64,000 nucleotides of DNA from JBKDZP01 sp047971315 (lineage in GTDB: Bacteria; Bacillota_I; Bacilli_A; RF39; UBA660), in assembly GCA_047971315.1 (NCBI GenBank), contig JBKDZP010000008.1, forward strand, positions 1-64,000, in the 5' to 3' direction. A model generated the notes under the pieces. The model was not told the origin of the DNA. It saw only the letters and a list, made by a program, of their open reading frames with translations, and did not search any database. Made by a program: the position numbers and the translations under genes. This document shows, piece after piece, positions 9,480 through 18,574 of the stretch (position 1 is its first letter; each line of letters begins with the position of its first letter).

Positions 9480-10955
9480 CTAACTTCTATTTTGTAATAT
9501 TTTATTTGGTTCATATTTACTAACAAACATTACTGATATTAGACCACTTATTGTTGTAAGTGCAATACTAACTACAAATAGTTGTAATATTGTTATGATA
9601 TCCATTTGTACATCTAATGTTTCTATATAGTCTGTATTTGCTGAATTTGGATTAGATTTTCCTTGGAATCCTGCTCTATCGAATCCTTCTCCACCAAAGT
9701 TTTGTTCCGTTGTTGTACTTTTATTTTCATAACTACTTATTTCATTTGCAAGTACCATATTTGTTGCAGGTTGACTTAATATTGTACCAAGTCCCGTTCC
9801 TATTACTAATGATACTAACGCTACTATAAATATTTCTGCTACTAATTGGATTGCTACTTTAGATTTACTCATTCCTATAGCTCTTAATACTCCAATTTCA
9901 TATTTTCTTTCTCTAATATTTATCATGTTTATTATTGATAAAATTAAACTTCCAACTATTAATATTATTATTAAGAATGAAAATGAGAAACTACTTAAGT
10001 TTGAAATTGGTGTTAGTGATTCTAGAAGTTCTTCTTCATTTGTTGAAATAGTGTAGTAACTATTTAATCCTTTTTCATAAACTTCAGCTTCAAATGCTTC
10101 TAAATCATCATTACTGTTTAAATAGTAATATGCATTTAATCCATTACTAATTGTTCTAGTGCTTGTTGATGATGATGAACTATCATATATTAATTTAGCT
10201 GTTGTAATATTTGTATATATTTGATTTGAAGAATTCATTGCATTCATATTCATAAAACTATCACTTGTTGTATCGCTTGTATCTTCATATATTCCTATAA
10301 CTTCTAAATCATATGTTGTTGTATCATCACTACTTGAATATACAGTAATTGTAGATCCTATAGTTAATTCATTAGCATCAGCTAAATCACTACTAATTAC
10401 TACAACCAAATCTGTATTATCTTTTGTAAACATTGATCCTTCTATTATTTTATTTGTACTATCAATGAAGTTAGTAATATAAGCTGGATCTGAATATCCA
10501 GTTAATCTAAAATCTCCAACATTCATTCCACTTCCACCCATACTTGGACGGTTTGCATCTGTTTGAGTTTCAGTTTGTTCACTATCTTCTGGTACAGTTA
10601 GAATATCATCATAACTTACGGCTTCAATTGTATCACTATTTACAGTTGTTTCATATGTATAATAGTAATCTTTGATATATGAAGAATCACCATATGAGAT
10701 TAAATCATCTATCGTATAAGTTACAAAACTTTCTTTTTCTTCTGTTGTAGCATCTCTCAGTGTTCCTTGACTAAGTGAGAATGATACAGTTAATGGGTTT
10801 GTGTCTTTATAACTTTGAACTAATGCATTACCAGATTTATTAATCGTAAGTGCAATACATGCAGCTAAAGTTATTGTTGTAATTATTATACCAATTAGGA
10901 TATTACGTCCTTTTGTTCTAATTACATTTGTATATGCATTTTTTAATATGTACAT
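9480..10955 (-). CDS. ABC transporter permease, FtsX/MacB-like
   Basis: A 491-residue permease with one N-terminal membrane helix, a large extracytoplasmic domain (about residues 40-320) rich in Ser, Asp and Thr, and three C-terminal membrane helices, which is the MacB_PCD plus FtsX layout. The motif INIRERKYEIGVLRAIGMS after the second helix is typical of the family. It is followed 8 bases later by the ATPase gene. Substrates of such exporters include peptides and lipids; the actual one cannot be told. Confidence 0.88.
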   Translation of the reverse strand: MYILKNAYTNVIRTKGRNILIGIIITTITLAACIALTINKSGNALVQSYKDTNPLTVSFSLSQGTLRDATTEEKESFVTYTIDDLISYGDSSYIKDYYYTYETTVNSDTIEAVSYDDILTVPEDSEQTETQTDANRPSMGGSGMNVGDFRLTGYSDPAYITNFIDSTNKIIEGSMFTKDNTDLVVVISSDLADANELTIGSTITVYSSSDDTTTYDLEVIGIYEDTSDTTSDSFMNMNAMNSSNQIYTNITTAKLIYDSSSSSTSTRTISNGLNAYYYLNSNDDLEAFEAEVYEKGLNSYYTISTNEEELLESLTPISNLSSFSFSFLIIILIVGSLILSIINMINIRERKYEIGVLRAIGMSKSKVAIQLVAEIFIVALVSLVIGTGLGTILSQPATNMVLANEISSYENKSTTTEQNFGGEGFDRAGFQGKSNPNSANTDYIETLDVQMDIITILQLFVVSIALTTISGLISVMFVSKYEPNKILQNRS

Positions 10956-11036
10956 ATATTTCTCCTTTCTTACATTAATAATTTTATTGTTTTTATGTGA
11001 AGATATAGTGAAATATTGTTGAAGTATAAATGAAAA

Positions 11037-11060
11037 AAGTAAATATATAAATATTTACTT
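11037..11060 (-). terminator. Hairpin at the end of the broken surface-protein gene
   Basis: AAGTAAATAT and ATATTTACTT form a 10-bp stem with an A run to the left, which reads as a U run on the minus strand. It overlaps the last codons of the pseudogene. A nearly identical hairpin lies at 11761-11786. Confidence 0.6.
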
Positions 11061-11376
11061 AGTTTGATAAGAATTATCTGCAATATATCCATTTACTACA
11101 CCTTCTAGCGCAGTTGGTTCAAATTTTACTACCCAGAATCCTGTCTCATTTATATCATTTTGAAAAGATGGATGTATAAAGTAATTAGTTGATGTATCAT
11201 TTGTACCTGCTATATATCCACTTGCTAATAGATTTGTTCCATCTACTGCTATATCTGATGTTCCAACTAAGAACTTCACATTAATAGAACCAGTCGTTGA
11301 ACTATGGTATCCACTTGTTATTTTATATGCATATCTTGGTATCCATACCCAATATAATCCATCTGCTGTTTTTCAT
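11055..11376 (-). pseudogene. Broken surface/pilin-like protein gene
   Basis: A start region is visible (TAGGAGTAGTAATA then ATG at 11376), but its frame stops after 16 codons. In the next frame, just after a stop, the conserved stretch DGLYWVWIPRYAYK continues for about 105 residues to a normal end. A WVWIPRY block of this kind occurs, as far as I recall, near the C-terminus of prepilin-like surface proteins in gut Bacillota. The central part of the gene seems lost through a deletion with frameshift. It is divergent from the small XRE gene and faces its three operator-like repeats. Confidence 0.6.
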
Positions 11377-11403
11377 TATTACTACTCCTATCTTATTTTA
11401 AAC

Positions 11404-11497
11404 GTATTTTTAATACACTATATTATAATAGAATATATTATAATATGACATGTATTGTCAATACATATTATAATATATTAAGATGTATTAATGATAC
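11404..11497. promoter_or_regulatory. Three 13-base operator-like palindromes (GTATT-N3-AATAC)
   Basis: The pattern occurs at 11404-11416 (GTATTTTTAATAC), 11452-11464 (GTATTGTCAATAC) and 11485-11497 (GTATTAATGATAC, one mismatch). The middle copy extends to the 17-base palindrome ATGTATTGTCAATACAT. All three lie in the AT-rich gap between the broken surface-protein gene and the XRE gene, so they are the obvious binding sites for that regulator. Confidence 0.65.
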
Positions 11498-11516
11498 ACC
11501 ACGGTTGAGGTGACTT

Positions 11517-11729
11517 ATGAAAATAATTGCAAATAATAATAAACCAAATGAAATAATCAAAATAATTAGAGAGTGTAGTGAACAAACTCAAGAACAATTT
11601 GCTAAAGAAATTGGAAAAAGTAAAGATACGGTACAAAGCTATGAACTAGGAAGAAATAAGATGTCATTAAATAGCTTTATGGAATTAGCTAAAAAAGAAA
11701 AATTAATAATTACAATTGAAAAAAAATAG
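11517..11729 (+). CDS. Small XRE-family transcriptional regulator
   Basis: A 70-residue protein consisting of almost nothing but a Cro/C1-type helix-turn-helix: RECSEQTQEQFAKEIGKSKDTVQSYELGRNKMS, with the second helix giving the recognition surface. It starts at an ATG after TTGAGGTGACTT. Three matching palindromes lie just upstream, which suggests autoregulation and control of the divergent gene, now a pseudogene. A terminator hairpin follows the stop. Confidence 0.8.
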   Translation: MKIIANNNKPNEIIKIIRECSEQTQEQFAKEIGKSKDTVQSYELGRNKMSLNSFMELAKKEKLIITIEKK

Positions 11730-11750
11730 TCTTTAAATGACTATTTTTTT
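11724..11750 (+). terminator. Terminator after the small XRE gene
   Basis: AAATAGTC and GACTATTT form an 8-bp stem with a seven-base loop, followed by a T run. It overlaps the stop codon. Confidence 0.75.
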
Positions 11751-11760
11751 AATAAAGAAA

Positions 11761-11786
11761 AAAGTAAATACATAAATATTTACTTT
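11761..11786 (-). terminator. Terminator of the histidine kinase gene
   Basis: AAAGTAAATA and TATTTACTTT form a 10-bp stem. The A run to the left reads as U on the minus strand. It overlaps the kinase stop codon at 11780. Confidence 0.65.
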
Positions 11787-13168
11787 ATTATAAAATAAAA
11801 TGTTGTTCCTTTATTTTCTTTTGATATAACACCATATTCATATTTATGCATAGTTAAAATGTTTTTTACAATTGATAATCCAAGTCCAGTTCCAATTACA
11901 TTTCTTTTATAATTCTTATCAGTTTTATAATATTTATCCCAAATAAAGTTAATATCTTTTTTTGCAATTCCTTTTCCATGATCAGATACTTCTACTTTAA
12001 TTGAATCATCTGTTTTTTTAACATTAATTATAACTTGTTTATCTTTACCAACATAGTTTGTGGCATTACCAATCAAATTATAAATAACTTGCCCTATTTT
12101 TAATTTATCAGCATAAATCATTATAGGTTTATTATTATCATATTTAAAAATATAGTTTTCAGTTTCCTTTAAGTAATTAAATTTTGAAATTATAGATTTA
12201 ATTAATTCACTCAAATCAAAATTTTCATAATTTATTGAAACTACATTTGATTGCATTTTGGATAATTCTAAAATGTCATTTACTAATATATTTAATCTAT
12301 CTGTTTCATCAATTATTGTATTTAGATGACTATTTCTCTTTTTTTCATCATTATAACTTAAATCTCTTACCATCTCAGCATATGCTTTAATCATTGTCAG
12401 CGGAGTTTTTAAATCATGTGAAACATTAGCCATTAATTCACGTCTTAACTCATCTGTTTTAGAAAATTCTTCACTCATAAAGTTTAATGTAGTAGCTAGT
12501 TCATTTATTTCTTTTATATCTCCACCAGGATTAAATACAACATCATTTTCACCTGCAGACAATCTTTTAGCTGATTTACTTAAACTAGTAATTGGCTTTG
12601 ATAATTTTTTTGATATAAAATATGCAAGTGTAAATGATAAAAATAATACTAGAATTGTTACATAAACTAATTGACTTGCTAGAATTTTTGCAGTTGAATT
12701 TAATGGTTCTAAAGATACATTTACAAATACATATAAATCATCTTCTAACTTTATACCATTCATTAATACTGTATTTGAAAACCTTGTATTATTTAATGTA
12801 TAGCTTTTTTTAGTTTCACCACTTTGAATAAATGCTCTTTTATAGTTGGTATAGTTAGAATTAGTTTCAACTGGTAAACATCCTCTAATTGCACTATTAG
12901 ATGAATATAATTCTTCATTATTTCTAATTACATCAATACATACACCCTTATCAAATGAAAGATTTTCAATCAAATCATTGAAATCTTCATTTTGATAACT
13001 ATTAATGATTTCATTAGCTATTTTATTCATATCATTTGTTTTAACCCATTTATAATATGTTTCCAAAAAAATTACTTGAAATAACCATAGAAAAGATAGT
13101 ATGGTTATAGATAAAATTATTAAATATAACCAAATTTTATTTATTAAACTAGTTTTCTTTTGTTTCAT
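11780..13168 (-). CDS. Sensor histidine kinase
   Basis: A 462-residue kinase of the OmpR-partner class. Two membrane helices (about residues 12-34 and 168-190) bracket an extracytoplasmic sensor domain. HAMP, HisKA with the phosphorylated His in MANVSHDLKTPLTMI, and HATPase_c follow, with the N box IYNLIGNATNY, the G boxes DHGKGI and GTGLGLSIVKN. It overlaps the response regulator gene by 20 bases, so the two are translated together. The signal is unknown. Confidence 0.92.
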   Translation of the reverse strand: MKQKKTSLINKIWLYLIILSITILSFLWLFQVIFLETYYKWVKTNDMNKIANEIINSYQNEDFNDLIENLSFDKGVCIDVIRNNEELYSSNSAIRGCLPVETNSNYTNYKRAFIQSGETKKSYTLNNTRFSNTVLMNGIKLEDDLYVFVNVSLEPLNSTAKILASQLVYVTILVLFLSFTLAYFISKKLSKPITSLSKSAKRLSAGENDVVFNPGGDIKEINELATTLNFMSEEFSKTDELRRELMANVSHDLKTPLTMIKAYAEMVRDLSYNDEKKRNSHLNTIIDETDRLNILVNDILELSKMQSNVVSINYENFDLSELIKSIISKFNYLKETENYIFKYDNNKPIMIYADKLKIGQVIYNLIGNATNYVGKDKQVIINVKKTDDSIKVEVSDHGKGIAKKDINFIWDKYYKTDKNYKRNVIGTGLGLSIVKNILTMHKYEYGVISKENKGTTFYFIIK

Positions 13169-13817
13169 ATTTATATCCTACTGCCCTAACTGTTACAATT
13201 AAATCTCTATATTTACCTAAATTATTTCTAAGCATTTTAATATGGGTATCAATTGTTCTATCATCTCCAAAAAAATCATATCCCCAAAGTTTACTAAGTA
13301 ATTGTTCTCTTGATAAAGCTATACCATTATTTTTCACAAAATAACATAATAATTCATATTCTTTTGGAGTCAGTTTAATCTCTTCATTCAATATTTTTAC
13401 AGTATGTCCTTTAAAGTCTATAACTAAATCTTTATAAATATAATTATCAGAATCATTACTGTTTCTTTTTAATACTGCTTTTATTCTTGCTAATAATTCT
13501 TTAGGCGAAAATGGTTTAGTCATATAATCATCTATACCTAAATCAAACCCTAGTAATTTATCATATTCTTCTGTTCTAGCTGATAACATAATAGTTGGAA
13601 TATTTTTAATCTTCTTTATCTCTCTACATGCACTAAATCCATCCAGTTTAGGCATCATTATATCCATTATCATTAAATCAATGTTATTATCTTCTTTTAC
13701 TTTTACTATTGCTTCATACCCGTTATTTGCAGTAATTACTTGATAATTTGCATTTTCAGCATACTCTTTTATAACTTCTTGAATTAAAAGTTCATCATCA
13801 ACTACTAATATTTTCAT
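13149..13817 (-). CDS. OmpR-family response regulator
   Basis: A 222-residue regulator. The receiver domain (1-120) has the DDE acidic start, the phosphoacceptor Asp in MIMDIMMPKLDG and the Lys in MTKPFSPKEL. The C-terminal winged helix (125-220) has the KLTPKEYELLCYF and DTHIKMLRNNLG segments. It starts after AAAGGAGG and is the first gene of the operon with the kinase. The ABC exporter about 2.9 kb downstream is a plausible target, but no shared operator was found. Confidence 0.92.
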   Translation of the reverse strand: MKILVVDDELLIQEVIKEYAENANYQVITANNGYEAIVKVKEDNNIDLMIMDIMMPKLDGFSACREIKKIKNIPTIMLSARTEEYDKLLGFDLGIDDYMTKPFSPKELLARIKAVLKRNSNDSDNYIYKDLVIDFKGHTVKILNEEIKLTPKEYELLCYFVKNNGIALSREQLLSKLWGYDFFGDDRTIDTHIKMLRNNLGKYRDLIVTVRAVGYKYETKEN

Positions 13818-13880
13818 ATGTTAGTTCCTCCTTTTGTTATATATTATATAATCTTTATGTATATTTTGTGAAATTATTTG

Positions 13881-14873
13881 TTATTTATCATAATTATAAT
13901 ATTCAATTTTAAAATCATTTAGGTACCAAATAACTTGTACATCATATTTTTTTAAATAAGTTTTAGCTACATCTATATCCATTGAATATAAGGTATTAGC
14001 AAGTACTGTCGCTAATAATATATCTTCAGATAATACTGTAACACTAAGAAAATTATTTTCTGGATATAATGTAGAAGGATTTATAATATTATGAAATCGT
14101 TGATTATTAAATTCATAATAAGATTTATTGCCACCAGATGAAATAACATTTATATTATTTTCTTTTAAAGTGATAAATATTTCACCTGTTTTACTTGTTG
14201 GATCTTCTAAACCTATTAAATAATTTTCTTTTTTGTAGGCATCTCCTAATGTTATTATATCACCAGCATTTATAAAATAATTTGTCACATTATTTTTATT
14301 TAAATATTCTTTAACTTCTTTAGTAGCAAAAGCTAGTGGTAAATTATATAAATAAATATTTTGATTACTATTTAATATTTGATTATTTTCTAATAACTTA
14401 ATTTCCTCTATTGAATTTGTATTCATCAATTCTAGTTCTTGTATTGAAGGTATTCCAATTTTACTTAAACGATAACTATTCCATATATCATAAATATTAC
14501 CTTTTGATATATCAAATAATCCATCACTAGCTTGATACCAATTATATCCATATTCAATCATATTATATAATGTCTGATTTAGCTGAATAGTATCATTTGA
14601 ACTAGTATTATAATTAATATAATATAGATTAACTATATCATCAATTTGTTTTGTTCTACTACAAACTTTTTCATATTTTGAATATATTTCATTTATATTT
14701 GAAATAATTGTCTGTGATTGATTTTTTGTAATATCATTTATACTAATATAAATTTCTGTATCAAAATAATTTAATGTTTCAACATAGTTTTTCTTATTTT
14801 TTTGCAATACAAAACCCAAAACAATCAATATAATTACAGTTATCCAAATTATTTTATTTATCAAATTATGCAT
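13881..14873 (-). CDS. apbE: ApbE-like FMN transferase
   Basis: A 330-residue protein with an N-terminal membrane or lipoprotein-like segment (about residues 6-24). ApbE enzymes attach FMN to Thr residues of exported or membrane flavoproteins. Family segments are visible: SDGLFDISKG, INAGDIITLGDAY, HNIINPSTLYPEN and SEDILLATVLANTLY. The last differs from the usual metal-binding TxADA motif and the Asp pattern is weak, so activity may be altered. No partner flavoprotein is encoded nearby. The start follows AGGTGATTT. Confidence 0.75.
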   Translation of the reverse strand: MHNLINKIIWITVIILIVLGFVLQKNKKNYVETLNYFDTEIYISINDITKNQSQTIISNINEIYSKYEKVCSRTKQIDDIVNLYYINYNTSSNDTIQLNQTLYNMIEYGYNWYQASDGLFDISKGNIYDIWNSYRLSKIGIPSIQELELMNTNSIEEIKLLENNQILNSNQNIYLYNLPLAFATKEVKEYLNKNNVTNYFINAGDIITLGDAYKKENYLIGLEDPTSKTGEIFITLKENNINVISSGGNKSYYEFNNQRFHNIINPSTLYPENNFLSVTVLSEDILLATVLANTLYSMDIDVAKTYLKKYDVQVIWYLNDFKIEYYNYDK

Positions 14874-14921
14874 TAAATCACCTATTACTAGTTTAACAAA
14901 AAAAAAGAAAAATTGATAGAT

Positions 14922-15929
14922 TTATTTTTCTTCCATAACATGTTTATACACTGTAATTAATTGTTTACCTACTTTTTTAAGGTCTTTATCTTGAGCTAAT
15001 TTATATGCATTTTCTATAAGTGATGGTAATTTATTATTAAATTTTAAGTTAATTAGTTTTTCAAACTCATTAACATCTTTTGCTTTAAACACATTTACAT
15101 TATCTTCTAACCAGCCATCAAATACTGGTATATCACTTATAATAGCATCTATTTTAGATGCACAGGCTTCTAAAATAGGAATACCTTCTGTTTCCTCTTT
15201 TGTTGGAAATAAATATAAATCTGCTCCTGAATAAGCACATTTTAGAATATCTTGTTCAACATATCCAGCAAATTTTAAATTTGGTAATTTATTTTTTACT
15301 GCACGTTTTATTTTTTTGGGAGATGCAATTAAAGGACTATATCCAAACCATATAAATTTATATTCAGGTAATCTTTTTGCTAATTCAACAAATTCTAAAA
15401 TACCCTTTCTTTCAATATATAAACCTACTCCCATTATTACCTTTTCTTCTGAATTGTATTTATATAGTTCACGAAATTTTTTACCAGATTCAATATTCCT
15501 TTCAAACTTTTTAACATCAATTCCATTTGATATTGCTGTAATTGGTTTTTTAATACCATAATTTTCTAATAATTTTTTAGAATAATTTGTTGGCGTTATA
15601 ATATGATCTCCTAGAGTATAACATTTTATAATCCATTTTTTAAATAATGGAGCTAAAGCATTTGAAAATAAAAAGGAATTTCTAAAGTCTTCTTCTGTAG
15701 AATGAGCATGATACACTATTTTTTTTCCTAATTTTTTTGCTTTTTTAGCTAATAAATAAGAACTTGGTCCATAAAAATTAATATGTACTATATCATAATC
15801 TGTTTCATTTTTATCTAAAGTGTAATCTATATTATTTTCTTCTAACGATTTAATTTGATGTTTAATTGCTTTTCCTAATCCTGATTTTCCAATTTTGTTT
15901 AATCCTTCTGTATATAATAAAACCTTCAT
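14922..15929 (-). CDS. GT4 glycosyltransferase, glycolipid-synthase-like
   Basis: A 335-residue retaining GT-B enzyme with the Gly-rich start NKIGKSGLGKAI, the sugar-nucleotide site EETEGIPILEA with its two Glu, and a central GVGLYIERKG at the second Rossmann fold. It resembles the diglycosyl-diacylglycerol synthases of Firmicutes (CpoA-like), which add a second sugar to membrane glycolipid. That specificity is inferred from overall resemblance. It has no partner gene nearby and starts after ATAGGTGAGATA. Confidence 0.75.
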   Translation of the reverse strand: MKVLLYTEGLNKIGKSGLGKAIKHQIKSLEENNIDYTLDKNETDYDIVHINFYGPSSYLLAKKAKKLGKKIVYHAHSTEEDFRNSFLFSNALAPLFKKWIIKCYTLGDHIITPTNYSKKLLENYGIKKPITAISNGIDVKKFERNIESGKKFRELYKYNSEEKVIMGVGLYIERKGILEFVELAKRLPEYKFIWFGYSPLIASPKKIKRAVKNKLPNLKFAGYVEQDILKCAYSGADLYLFPTKEETEGIPILEACASKIDAIISDIPVFDGWLEDNVNVFKAKDVNEFEKLINLKFNNKLPSLIENAYKLAQDKDLKKVGKQLITVYKHVMEEK

Positions 15930-15976
15930 TATCTCACCTATAATGATTATAGCATTTTATTTTTTTTTTGTATATA

Positions 15977-16204
15977 TTATGTAGATATTTTTACTAAGAT
16001 AACATCTTCACCAATTTTTTCAATTTCATTCCAATGAATTTCAAATTCATCTTTATTAAATATATTTTTTATAAAATTACTTCTTTGAACAATTAAAGAT
16101 TTCATTGTTCCTTTATCATCTATAATTACATCTATAATATTACCAATTTTTTTACCATTTGTAAGACTAACAATATCTTTTGTTTGGAGGTCTGATAATT
16201 TCAT
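15977..16204 (-). CDS. YlmC/YmxH-family PRC-barrel protein
   Basis: A 75-residue single-domain PRC-barrel protein. It starts with MKLSDLQTKDIV, has NGKKIGNIIDVIID in the middle and FEIHWNEIEKIGEDVILVK at the end, which are hallmarks of the YlmC/YmxH sporulation-associated family. It lies 39 bases after sigG on the same strand, and this neighbourhood is common in endospore formers. The biochemical role is unknown. Confidence 0.8.
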   Translation of the reverse strand: MKLSDLQTKDIVSLTNGKKIGNIIDVIIDDKGTMKSLIVQRSNFIKNIFNKDEFEIHWNEIEKIGEDVILVKIST

Positions 16205-16243
16205 TCTATCACATCCATCTATTTTACTATATTCAAAAAAAAA

Positions 16244-17020
16244 CTAAAAAATCATTTTTTTAATGTTATCTAATCCACTTTTTTCCAATCTAGAAATTTG
16301 GGCTTGACTAATTCCTAGATCTTCAGCTAGTTCCATTTGAGTTTTGCCAATTAAATATCTAGCTTCCAATATAAATTTTTCACGTTCTTTTAAATTTTTT
16401 AAAGCATTTTTCAAATCTATTTTAACATCTAATGAGTAGTTATTGTTACTTTTGTCTTCTATTTGATCGAATAAGTAAATAGTGTCACCACCATCATTAT
16501 AAATTGGTTCAAACATACTTATTGTTTCTTTCATTGAATCTATTGCTATTTGTGTTTCAGATTCAGAAATTCCTAATTTATCTGCAATCATTTTTGTTGT
16601 TGGTTCACGTCCTAGTGTATTTGTTAGTTCTTCTTTTGCTTTATATGCTTTATATGATGTATCTTTAATACTTCTAGCAATTCTAACACTACTATTATCT
16701 CTTAAATATCTTTTCACTTCACCCAAAATCATTGGTACAGCATAGGTGGAAAATTTTACTTCATATTTTAAATCAAAATTATCTATTGCTTTTATCAATC
16801 CAACACAACCTATTTGAAAAAGATCATCTAAATTATCTGTTCGATTATTATATTTTTTAATAATTGATAGTACCAGTTTTAAGTTTCCATTTATTAAATC
16901 ATCTTTCGCAAAAGTATCTCCATCTTTTAATTTTTTAAATAGTTTAATCATCTCTTCATTGTCTAAAACTTTTATATTCGCAGTATTCACGCCACATATT
17001 TCTACTTTATGACGTGCCAT
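16244..17020 (-). CDS. sigG: Sporulation sigma factor SigG
   Basis: A sigma-70 family factor of about 258 residues that directs late forespore transcription. The N-terminus (MARHKVEICGVNTANIKVL) is the diagnostic SigG start. Region 2 includes DDLFQIGCVGLIKAIDNFDLKYEVKFSTYAVPMI and region 4 ends with GISQAQISRLEKSGL. I place the start at 17020: AAAGGAGACAAT precedes it, while the upstream in-frame ATG would overlap that site. It is followed by the YlmC-like gene. It is one of the strongest signs that the organism sporulates. Confidence 0.93.
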   Translation of the reverse strand: MARHKVEICGVNTANIKVLDNEEMIKLFKKLKDGDTFAKDDLINGNLKLVLSIIKKYNNRTDNLDDLFQIGCVGLIKAIDNFDLKYEVKFSTYAVPMILGEVKRYLRDNSSVRIARSIKDTSYKAYKAKEELTNTLGREPTTKMIADKLGISESETQIAIDSMKETISMFEPIYNDGGDTIYLFDQIEDKSNNNYSLDVKIDLKNALKNLKEREKFILEARYLIGKTQMELAEDLGISQAQISRLEKSGLDNIKKMIF

Positions 17021-17068
17021 ATTGTCTCCTTTCATTTTAATTATGAAAGTTATTGTTTTTTTTATACA

Positions 17069-17893
17069 TTATTTATCAAAATCATCTAAAAAGTTATATG
17101 TTTTTTCTTTTTTATGATATCCAATTATAGTTTCTAAATTGATATTTTCAATACTTTTAAATATATTAATATCAATATTTTTATTTATTTTCTTATAATT
17201 TTTTATAAATTGTTTTATTTCAGCTCTTTTTGAAGTTCCTTCATCAGTTATGGAACAATTTTCTGTAAAACGACATGCACAGTTTAAAAATGTAAGATTA
17301 TTAAAATTTTTCCATGTAATAATGTCTTCTTCTTTTACTAAGTATAGTGGTCTAATAAGTTCCATTCCTTCAAAGTTTGTGCTATGTAGTTTTGGCATCA
17401 TTGTTTTTACTTCGGAACCATAAAACATACTAAGTAATATTGTTTCTATTACATCGTTAAAATGATGTCCTAAAGCTATTTTATTACATCCAAGTTCTTT
17501 AGCCTTATTATATAAATGTCCTCTTCTCATTCTAGCACATAAATAACAAGGATTATTTTTTATTTCACTAACTATATCAAAAATACTTGAGTCAAATATA
17601 GTAATTGGTATGTTTAGCTTTTTAGAATTTTCTATTATCATGTCTAAATTTATTTGATTATATCCAGGATTCATAACTAAAAATACTAGTTCGAATTTAA
17701 TTTTACCGTGAATTTGTAGTTCTTGCATACATTTGGCAAGTAAAAATGAGTCTTTTCCCCCTGAAATACAAATTGCGATTTTATCATTTTCTTTAACTAA
17801 TTCGTATTTTTTTATACCTTCTATAAATTTTCTCCATATAGTTTTTCTATATGTTGTTATAATACTTCTTTCTATTTCTTTAAATTCTTCCAT
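17069..17893 (-). CDS. TtcA/TilS-family PP-loop ATPase (tRNA thiolation)
   Basis: A protein of about 274 residues with the PP-loop CISGGKDSFLLAKC, a CxxC pair in NPCYLCARMRRG, and GHHFNDVIETILLSMFYGSE, as in TtcA-type enzymes that thiolate cytidine 32 or related positions in tRNA. A further Cys pair (NCACRF, ENCS) lies near residue 215 and may bind a cluster. The ATG at 17893 is chosen because the GGAAG ribosome binding site overlaps the upstream GTG at 17902. The exact tRNA target is not determined. Confidence 0.8.
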   Translation of the reverse strand: MEEFKEIERSIITTYRKTIWRKFIEGIKKYELVKENDKIAICISGGKDSFLLAKCMQELQIHGKIKFELVFLVMNPGYNQINLDMIIENSKKLNIPITIFDSSIFDIVSEIKNNPCYLCARMRRGHLYNKAKELGCNKIALGHHFNDVIETILLSMFYGSEVKTMMPKLHSTNFEGMELIRPLYLVKEEDIITWKNFNNLTFLNCACRFTENCSITDEGTSKRAEIKQFIKNYKKINKNIDINIFKSIENINLETIIGYHKKEKTYNFLDDFDK

Positions 17894-17957
17894 TTTTTTC
17901 ACTTCCTTTTTTTATTATATCAATATATCGAATTAAAAAACAACCTTATTTGGTTGT

Positions 17958-18500
17958 TTATTTAGTTTTTTGATATGATTTAATATCAGTTTTTATAATT
18001 TGTTCTTTGTGTAGTTCAAGTAAGTGTAAATATTTTTTTATTTCTGTTTCAATTACAATTTGTTCTTTCACTTTTTTCAAATTAGTTAATTCATTTATCA
18101 TGAATTTACCTTGATTAAAAATTTGATTATGAAATTCATTAGGTATTTTAATTATTCTTTGTTGTAATTCACTATAGATTGGAGAAATAATTTCAAAAGT
18201 ATTAGGACTAATTTTATAAGTTAAAGTATCTTTAATGCCACTAGATCCTTTTATTGTTTTAGTTACTTTAAATATTTTTTTTGTAGATTCATTTTTTTTA
18301 CTTTTTACTATTACAATTTTATCATAAATATCACTATATCTATTTCTTTTAACATTATATAAAATAAATCCAGGTATATTTGGAATTAATATAATATTTT
18401 CAGTAATATATGCACTATCATTATTTATTAACGAATCTTCTAAATCAAGAACTACTCTTTCTTTAAATATTGTTTCAATTAATTGTTTACTATTTTTCAT
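17958..18500 (-). CDS. Uncharacterised 180-residue protein
   Basis: I do not recognise the family. The ATG at 18500 follows AGGGGGTTTAAT, so the ten codons upstream are left out. The protein is basic and soluble; the first 120 residues are rich in beta-forming segments and the last 50 look helical (LKKVKEQIVIETEIKKYLHLLE). It is next to a 509-residue unknown gene on the same strand, 74 bases downstream of it, so the two may work together. Confidence 0.55.
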   Translation of the reverse strand: MKNSKQLIETIFKERVVLDLEDSLINNDSAYITENIILIPNIPGFILYNVKRNRYSDIYDKIVIVKSKKNESTKKIFKVTKTIKGSSGIKDTLTYKISPNTFEIISPIYSELQQRIIKIPNEFHNQIFNQGKFMINELTNLKKVKEQIVIETEIKKYLHLLELHKEQIIKTDIKSYQKTK

Positions 18501-18574
18501 ATTAAACCCCCTGCTTAAAAATAATGTCATTATTATAACATTATTTTTAATTATTTCAACTTTTTCATATTATT

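Noticed and set aside
9275..9523. A plus-strand frame of 82 codons inside the ABC ATPase gene.
   Set aside because: It is a shadow of a strongly conserved minus-strand gene and has no start signal of its own. The same holds for the opposite-strand frames inside lepA, ddl, murF and the glycosyltransferase genes.
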